Shown one piece after another: positions 5,907 to 10,680 of a stretch of 10,680 nucleotides of DNA. A model generated the notes under the pieces. The model did not search any database. It had not been told where the DNA came from and saw nothing but the letters and a program-made list of their open reading frames with translations. Source of the DNA: an uncultured Collinsella sp. (GTDB lineage Bacteria; Actinomycetota; Coriobacteriia; Coriobacteriales; Coriobacteriaceae); assembly GCA_900554455.1 (NCBI GenBank), contig USHT01000022.1:1-10680 (forward strand), read 5' to 3'. Position 1 is the stretch's first letter. Each line of letters opens with the position of its first letter. Made by a program: the position numbers and the translations under genes.

Positions 5907-7055
5907 ATGAAAACCATCAATCGTCTGGCCTCCTTTATCAAGGCCGACCATCGCTATGTATATCTGGGCACGAGCGTTATCGCGGCGCTCGGTCTGGCGT
6001 TTAGCCAGCGCAACCCCACGCCGTTGAGCTTCTTGGCCCCCACCGGTATCTTCCAAGACTGCCTCTGGGCAATCCTTTGGGCCTGGCTCGTCGCGTCGGC
6101 GGCAGCGCTCGTCACCAAGCTCATGCACTGGAACGACTATCGCGAGAAATCTCCGTTTGCTTCCGACCGCTTCCGTCATGGCGCGCGCCTGAGCAGCTAT
6201 GTCGTCGTTGCCATTGCGGCGATCTTCTTTATCGACCGCTGCGTCATGTCGTTTATCGACCTGGTGCAGGTGAGCATTGTCTCGGATTCCAACCCCAGCG
6301 ACTTTTTGTCGAGCCTGGTCTACATGACCTACAAGAGCGGCGACTTCTTCATTCACGGTATCGAGACCACCATCGCGCTTGCCACCTTCGGCACCGTCAT
6401 CGCATTCTTCCTGGCGCTGCTCTTCGTGTTCCTGCGCATTCAGACCTTCGATCGCGTGGACAACGACCTGGTGCGCTTCTTTAAGAGTATCGGCCGCGGC
6501 TTTGCGACCGTCTACTCCACCATCGTGCGCGGCACGCCCATGATGGTCCAGGGCCTGCTCATCTATTACGCGGGCTTCACCGTTTTGCGCGGCATGGGCT
6601 TCGAGACCGCCCAGGCCAACCAGATCTGGAGCACCTTCACCGCCGGCCTCGTCACCATCTCGCTCAACTCCACCGCCTACATGATGGAGGTCCTGCGCGG
6701 CGGCATCGAGTCCATCGATTCCGGCCAAGCCGAGGCGGCGCGATCGCTGGGCCTGTCGCAGTGGCAGGCCATGCGCAAAGTCGTGTTCCCCCAGGGCATT
6801 AAAAATGCGATTCCGGCGCTCACCAACGAGCTCATCATCAACATCAAGGATTCGTCGGTGCTCTCGGTCATCGGCGTGTTCGACCTTATGTACGCTACTA
6901 CCACGGTCGCCGGCGTGTACTACCGCCAGATGGAGGTCTACTGCGTGGCGCTCGTGGTCTACCTGATCCTGACGCTCGTGGCGAGCCGCCTGCTCGAAGC
7001 CTTTGGCAAAAAGCTCGGTGCCGAGGCTCCGGCCACGCTGCCCAGCTCTAACTAG
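5907..7055 (+). CDS. Amino-acid ABC transporter permease (HisM/GlnP type) with N-terminal extension
   Basis: The 382-residue membrane protein is the translocation subunit of the importer. The C-terminal 230 residues are a standard polar amino-acid permease domain: [21 protein letters not shown] (first core helix), [12 protein letters not shown], then the ATPase-coupling EAA loop at about 276-305 ([22 protein letters not shown]), and final helices at about 314-335 and 343-363. Family members are usually 215-240 residues. Here about 145 extra residues add probable helices near 18-33, 50-70 and 97-120 and a hydrophilic loop. The start has GGGAGG about 5 bases upstream. Only one permease gene is present, so it probably works as a homodimer (inference). 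It lies between the binding protein and the ATPase, which starts 22 bases later. Confidence 0.92.
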   Translation: MKTINRLASFIKADHRYVYLGTSVIAALGLAFSQRNPTPLSFLAPTGIFQDCLWAILWAWLVASAAALVTKLMHWNDYREKSPFASDRFRHGARLSSYVVVAIAAIFFIDRCVMSFIDLVQVSIVSDSNPSDFLSSLVYMTYKSGDFFIHGIETTIALATFGTVIAFFLALLFVFLRIQTFDRVDNDLVRFFKSIGRGFATVYSTIVRGTPMMVQGLLIYYAGFTVLRGMGFETAQANQIWSTFTAGLVTISLNSTAYMMEVLRGGIESIDSGQAEAARSLGLSQWQAMRKVVFPQGIKNAIPALTNELIINIKDSSVLSVIGVFDLMYATTTVAGVYYRQMEVYCVALVVYLILTLVASRLLEAFGKKLGAEAPATLPSSN

Positions 7056-7077
7056 GCTTAAGACGAGGAGAATCATC

Positions 7078-7863
7078 ATGGCAGATACCGCCACTACCGG
7101 CGTTGCGGCCGCCGCACAGACCAATGAGCCGCTCATCCGCGTCGAGGGCCTGCGCAAGAGCTTTGGCTCGCTCGAGGTGCTCAAGGGCATCGACCTGTCC
7201 GTTAACCCCGGCGAGGTCGTCACCATTATCGGCGCCTCGGGCTCGGGCAAGTCGACCTTCCTGCGCTGCCTCAATCTGCTCGAGACCCCGGACGCGGGCC
7301 ACATCTGGTTCCACGGCCAGGACCTCACGGCCGAGCGCTGCAACATTAACAAGCTGCGTGAGGACATCGGCATGGTGTTCCAGGGCTTTAACCTGTTTAA
7401 CAACATGGATGTGCTCGACAACTGCACGCTTGCGCCCGTCACGCTCAAAAAAATGAGCAAGGCCGAGGCCGAGAAGGTCGCGATGGAGCATTTGACGAGT
7501 GTGGGGCTCAAGAAGTTCGCGCACGCCGCCGTGGGTCGCCTGTCCGGCGGTCAAAAGCAGCGCGTGGCCATCGCTCGTGCCCTATGCATGAATCCGCAGA
7601 TCATGCTGTTCGACGAGCCGACCTCCGCACTCGACCCCGAGATCGTGGGCGAGGTGCTCGAGGTCATGCGCAAGCTCGCTGCCGACGGCATGACCATGGT
7701 CGTCGTCACGCACGAGATGGCCTTTGCCCGCACGGTGTCCGACCGCGTGGTCTTTATGGACAAGGGCGTGGTGCTCGAGGATGCCGCGCCGGCCGAGCTC
7801 TTCGGCAACCCCAAACATCAGCGCACGCGCGAGTTCCTCTCGCGTTATCTCGAGGACAAATAA
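7078..7863 (+). CDS. Amino-acid ABC transporter ATP-binding protein (GlnQ/HisP type)
   Basis: The 261-residue cytoplasmic ATPase energises the importer. All nucleotide-binding motifs are present: Walker [10 protein letters not shown] (52-60), Q-loop Gln at VFQGFNLF (100-107), signature LSGGQKQR (155-162), Walker B IMLFDEP (175-181), D-loop SALD and switch His212 in VVVTHEM. The FQGFNLF segment and overall length match the polar amino-acid subfamily. I chose ATG at 7078 because GAGGAG lies 7 bases upstream; the frame is open further upstream, but only over the end of the permease gene. An alanine-rich tail of about 15 residues precedes the domain. It is the last transporter gene, followed by GC-rich hairpins. 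Confidence 0.95.
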   Translation: MADTATTGVAAAAQTNEPLIRVEGLRKSFGSLEVLKGIDLSVNPGEVVTIIGASGSGKSTFLRCLNLLETPDAGHIWFHGQDLTAERCNINKLREDIGMVFQGFNLFNNMDVLDNCTLAPVTLKKMSKAEAEKVAMEHLTSVGLKKFAHAAVGRLSGGQKQRVAIARALCMNPQIMLFDEPTSALDPEIVGEVLEVMRKLAADGMTMVVVTHEMAFARTVSDRVVFMDKGVVLEDAAPAELFGNPKHQRTREFLSRYLEDK

Positions 7864-7886
7864 CCGACCGCAAACGCTTGTGCGGC

Positions 7887-7911
7887 AGGGCCGTTCCGGT
7901 GGGGCGGCCCT
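7887..7911 (+). terminator. Weak GC-rich hairpin between the ATPase and peptidase genes
   Basis: AGGGCCG (7887-7893) pairs with CGGCCCT (7905-7911) around an 11-base loop. A smaller CCGCA/TGCGG hairpin (7868-7885) precedes it. No T-tract follows, so this could attenuate or stabilise rather than end transcription, leaving the peptidase gene partly in the ABC operon. Confidence 0.35.
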
Positions 7912-7935
7912 CGTCATCACAATCGAAAGGATGTC

Positions 7936-9351
7936 ATGGCCGAGGTTTGGCGCTTTTTTGCGCATGAGGATGATTTTGCCGATCTGGACGAGGCTGGTGC
8001 GTGCGAGCGCCTGGGCCGCGTGCTGTCGTTTCCGACCATCTCGAGTATGGATGCCGAGGCGGTGAACTGGCAGCCGTTCGACGACCTGCGCGCGTATATG
8101 CAGCAGGCTTGGCCGCACGTATTTACGGCGGGTAAGGTCGAGCTTATCGACCATTCGCTATTGGTGACGCTTAGCGGTTCCGACCCTGCCCTCAAACCCG
8201 TCATGCTCATGGGCCACATGGACGTGGTTCCCGTGGTGCCGGGCACCGAGACAGACTGGACGCACAATCCCTTTAGCGGGCACGTGGACGACACCTATAT
8301 TTGGGGTCGCGGCGCCATCGATATGAAAGACCAGGTCGCAGGCATTCTCGAGGCGGTTGAGTATGCGCTCGCACACGGCTGGGAGCACGAGCGCACCCTG
8401 CTGCTGGCTTTTGGCCAGGACGAGGAAACCACGCAGTTCGGTGCGGGTGCCATCGGCCGCGTGCTCGAAGAGCGCGGCATTGAGCTTGAGTACCTGATCG
8501 ACGAGGGCGACTACCGCATCGTTCCGGCTGCCGAGTACGGCGCGGGCGAGGGCTGGCTTATGCATGCCGATCTCGCGGAGAAGGGCTACGCCGATATCGT
8601 GTTGAGGACGCGTAGCGAGGGCGGGCATTCCTCCAACCCCTACGGGGGCACTTCACTCGAGGTGCTCAGCCGTGCCATCACCGCAATCTGCGATATCGAG
8701 TGGCCGACGCGCGTGACCGACTTGCTTGCCGCCCAACTCGTCGAGTTGGGGCTCTACACGGCCGATGAAATTGCCGCCAACGGGGATGCCATTGTCCGCG
8801 ATTGCCTCGCCAGCAAAAAGCTCTATCCGCTGGTGACGACCACCTGCGCGCCCACGCAGATCGAGGGTGGCAGCACCGGCGCCAACGTAATGCCGCAGGA
8901 TATGTGGGCCAACATTAACTTCCGCATGCTCGAGGGCACGAGCGTGGCCGACGTTGTGGCGCGCTGCCGTGAGGCGGTTGCCGGGGCGGACCTTGCCGGT
9001 CGTGTCGAAGTGGAGCTGGGCCCCGGCAGCTCCGAACCCTCGCCGTCCCCGCGCATCGGTGGTCCCGGTCTCGAGGCGGTTCGCTCCATCGCCGTCCGCT
9101 ATTTCCGTGATCCAAAGGGGATGGAGGAAAACGGATCATTCGAGCCAGTGGCAATTGTGCCCTCGACCGTGATCGGTGCGACCGACGCTGCCAACTACCA
9201 GCACATTTGCCCTGAGTGCATTCGCTTCTCGGCCTTTGTGGTCGATGATGACGAGTGCGACCGAGGCGTCCACGGCACCAACGAGCGCATCACCCGCCGC
9301 GCCTACCTCCAGGGTGTTCGCTTCCTCATCGCCCTACTCCATACGCTTTAG
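7936..9351 (+). CDS. M20 family metallopeptidase (dipeptidase/aminoacylase-like)
   Basis: This 471-residue cytoplasmic enzyme belongs to the M20 zinc hydrolases, which cleave dipeptides or N-acyl amino acids. The expected metal and catalytic residues are visible: MGHMDVVPV with His94 and Asp96, GRGAIDMKDQ with bridging Asp129, GQDEETTQ with catalytic Glu163 and ligand Glu164, Asp189/Glu190 in LIDEGD, and a C-terminal His446 in VHGTNERI. EGGHSSNP (228-235) is the lid-domain segment of the dimerisation insert. The length fits PepV or PM20D1-like members better than ArgE/DapE (about 380-400). The ATG has AAAGGA about 4 bases upstream. It follows the ABC ATPase by 72 bases in the same direction, suggesting use of imported peptides or acylated amino acids; exact substrate unknown. 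Confidence 0.9.
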   Translation: MAEVWRFFAHEDDFADLDEAGACERLGRVLSFPTISSMDAEAVNWQPFDDLRAYMQQAWPHVFTAGKVELIDHSLLVTLSGSDPALKPVMLMGHMDVVPVVPGTETDWTHNPFSGHVDDTYIWGRGAIDMKDQVAGILEAVEYALAHGWEHERTLLLAFGQDEETTQFGAGAIGRVLEERGIELEYLIDEGDYRIVPAAEYGAGEGWLMHADLAEKGYADIVLRTRSEGGHSSNPYGGTSLEVLSRAITAICDIEWPTRVTDLLAAQLVELGLYTADEIAANGDAIVRDCLASKKLYPLVTTTCAPTQIEGGSTGANVMPQDMWANINFRMLEGTSVADVVARCREAVAGADLAGRVEVELGPGSSEPSPSPRIGGPGLEAVRSIAVRYFRDPKGMEENGSFEPVAIVPSTVIGATDAANYQHICPECIRFSAFVVDDDECDRGVHGTNERITRRAYLQGVRFLIALLHTL

Positions 9352-9385
9352 AATCCGACAAAGGGACTGTCCCTTTGTCGGATTC
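9351..9385. repeat. Perfect 35-base palindrome after the peptidase gene
   Basis: Seventeen bases (GAATCCGACAAAGGGAC, 9351-9367) are followed by one T and their exact reverse complement (9369-9385). The left arm begins at the last base of the peptidase stop codon. There is no T-tract, so it is not a standard terminator on either strand. The compact near-loopless form fits a REP-like dispersed palindrome or a strong mRNA 3' hairpin. Confidence 0.75.
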
Positions 9386-9472
9386 CGTGCGGGTTATATG
9401 CAGGTATGCCTGCGCACGCTATCATGTATGGGTTAGACCGCAACTATGTACCTCATACGCGAAGGGATGCGC

Positions 9473-9499
9473 ATGTATCTGAAGATCGACATGCTCTAG
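9473..9499 (+). other. Nine-codon leader open reading frame upstream of prfA
   Basis: ATG at 9473 opens MYLKIDML and a TAG stop, with GAAGGG 7 bases upstream. It lies 80 bases before the prfA start. It could be a leader peptide, the remnant of a lost gene or chance; nothing in sequence proves translation. Confidence 0.25.
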
Positions 9500-9579
9500 C
9501 TGGACTTACCCCCGCAGCGGCGCCCCGCGTCCCATCAATTCTGCCGATTTTCACCTTCACGCATATAAAGGAGTCCGTC

Positions 9580-10647
9580 ATGCGCGACAAGCTCGAAAAG
9601 ATCATCAAGGCCTACGAGGAGCTCGAGAAGAAGCTTTCCGACCCGGCCGTCGCCTCCGATATCAAGGAGTTCACGCGTCTCAACAAGGAGTACGCGCACC
9701 AGTCCGACCTCATTGCCGCCTCGCGCGAGTACATCGGCGCGCTCGATGACATCGAGGCTGCCAAGGAAATGCTGCACGATACCACCGATGCCGATGAGAA
9801 GGAGATGCTCCAGATGGACATCTCCGAAAACGAGGCCAAGCTCCCCCAGCTCGAGGAAGACATCAAGTACATGCTCATCCCGAGCGACCCCAACGACGAC
9901 AAGAACACCATCGTCGAGATCCGCTCCGCCGCCGGTGGCGACGAGGCGGCCATCTTCGCCGGCGACCTGTACAAGATGTATCAGCGCTTTTGCGAGTCGC
10001 GCGGCTGGAAGACTACCGTGCTCGATTCCAGCCCCAGCGAGGCCGGTGGCTTTAAGTCCATCGAGTTCAAGGTCGAGGGCGACCGCGTCTACTCCGTCAT
10101 GAAGTTCGAGTCCGGCGTGCACCGCGTCCAGCGCGTTCCCAAGACTGAGTCCCAGGGCCGCATTCAGACCTCCACGGCTACCGTCGCCGTACTTCCCGAG
10201 GCCGAGGAGATCGACGTCCAGATCAACCAGTCCGACCTGCGCATCGACACCTACTGCGCCTCCGGCCCTGGCGGTCAGTGCGTTAACACCACCTACTCCG
10301 CCGTGCGCATCACCCACCTGCCCACCAACACCGTGGTGCAGTCGCAGGAGCAGCGTTCCCAGATCCAGAACCGCGAGGTCTGCATGCAGATGCTGCGCGC
10401 CCGTCTGTACGAGATGGAACTCGAGAAGCAGCAGGCCGAGCTCGGTGCCGAGCGCCAGAGCCAGATCGGCCACGGCAACCGTTCCGAGAAGATCCGTACC
10501 TACAACCAGCCCCAGGACCGCGTGACCGATCACCGCATCGGTTTCAACTCCACTTATAACGGCGTCCTTCTGGGCGACCAGCTCGGCACCGTGATCGAGG
10601 CGCTCGCCGCCGCCGAGCGAGCCGAGAAGCTGGCACAGGCAGTTTAG
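9580..10647 (+). CDS. prfA: Peptide chain release factor 1 (RF1)
   Basis: The 355-residue protein recognises UAG and UAA stop codons on the ribosome and triggers hydrolysis of peptidyl-tRNA. Residues 1-105 form the helical N-terminal domain. AAGGDEAAIFAGDLYKMY (118-135) is the conserved domain 2 entry. The codon-reading tripeptide is PKT (187-189) in RVPKTESQGRIQTS, fitting the P-x-T of RF1 rather than the SPF of RF2. The catalytic GGQ is at 231-233. After it the sequence reads CVNTTYSAVRITH where many RF1 proteins have HVNTTDSAVRITH; the change lies outside the GGQ. The C terminus (IRTYNQPQDRVTDHRIG) is typical. AAGGAG 6 bases before ATG sets the start. It ends in a hairpin repeat; prmC is often next in other genomes but lies outside the window. 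Confidence 0.97.
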   Translation: MRDKLEKIIKAYEELEKKLSDPAVASDIKEFTRLNKEYAHQSDLIAASREYIGALDDIEAAKEMLHDTTDADEKEMLQMDISENEAKLPQLEEDIKYMLIPSDPNDDKNTIVEIRSAAGGDEAAIFAGDLYKMYQRFCESRGWKTTVLDSSPSEAGGFKSIEFKVEGDRVYSVMKFESGVHRVQRVPKTESQGRIQTSTATVAVLPEAEEIDVQINQSDLRIDTYCASGPGGQCVNTTYSAVRITHLPTNTVVQSQEQRSQIQNREVCMQMLRARLYEMELEKQQAELGAERQSQIGHGNRSEKIRTYNQPQDRVTDHRIGFNSTYNGVLLGDQLGTVIEALAAAERAEKLAQAV

Positions 10648-10675
10648 GTTCCGCCGTTCTACCGAACGGCGGACC
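10646..10675 (+). repeat. GC-rich hairpin repeat, copy 2, overlapping the prfA stop
   Basis: The 30-base element begins AGGTTCCGCCGTTCTA inside the prfA stop codon and forms a 12-base-pair stem with one bulged T and a TACC loop. It is 28/30 identical to the copy at 4692-4721. The two differences fall in the loop and in the stem, where G replaces A and restores pairing. The window ends 5 bases later, so a T-tract cannot be judged. Confidence 0.65.
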
Positions 10676-10680
10676 AGCCG

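Noticed and set aside
5097..7511. Very long open frame (804 codons) on the minus strand
   Set aside because: It is antisense to the three clearly identified ABC transporter genes, has no recognisable domain, and is the expected by-product of GC-biased third codon positions.
9386..9472. prfA promoter candidates such as TATCAT near 9420
   Set aside because: The matching -35 positions have too few consensus bases to support a call.
10580..10647. Possible RF2 rather than RF1 for the last gene
   Set aside because: The codon-reading tripeptide is PKT (P-x-T) rather than SPF, and the gene has no internal frameshift site of the prfB type.

Overview
The window looks like chromosomal DNA of a high-GC, gut-associated Actinomycetota, most likely Coriobacteriia and close to Collinsella. 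This is inferred from the strong G/C preference at third codon positions, the protein style (a Tat-type lipoprotein signal on a solute-binding protein, an RF1 with a GGQC loop) and the GC-rich hairpins between genes. No rRNA, tRNA, CRISPR array, intact mobile element or phage gene was seen. Most of the window is ordinary core and transport gene content. I did not find a convincing new multi-gene system. The unusual material is a patch of gene remnants at the left and several palindromic intergenic elements.

Left part (1-1307): the 5' end of an unidentified minus-strand gene with its promoter and Shine-Dalgarno site; then a short minus-strand reading frame (224-871) that joins the start of an acyltransferase-3 membrane protein to the C-terminal end of a threonine aldolase, with a perfect TATAAT box upstream. 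Next come an 18-bp-stem hairpin (946-986), a plus-strand C-terminal remnant resembling the end of a PTS EIIB domain (to 1078), a terminator hairpin (1108-1144), and two tandem GTGTA-N7-TACAC palindromes (1161-1220) with no gene placed for them to control. I read this as a deletion or recombination scar. The stretch 1221-1307 holds nothing recognisable.

Middle (1308-4804): a minus-strand MFS drug/metabolite exporter diverges from a plus-strand single-pass membrane protein of unknown function. The roughly 260-base gap between them carries a perfect 21-bp inverted repeat. An aldose-1-epimerase family gene follows, ending in a GC-rich hairpin and a strong intrinsic terminator.

Right part (4971-10680): a complete polar amino-acid ABC importer operon, with lipoprotein binding protein, permease with an extra N-terminal membrane region, and GlnQ-type ATPase, spaced by 9 and 22 bases. 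An M20 metallopeptidase lies 72 bases downstream and may process peptides or acylated amino acids alongside amino-acid import. After a perfect 35-base palindrome and a leader with a nine-codon open reading frame comes prfA (release factor 1). The hairpin after prfA is 28/30 identical to the one after the epimerase, so it is a dispersed repeat.
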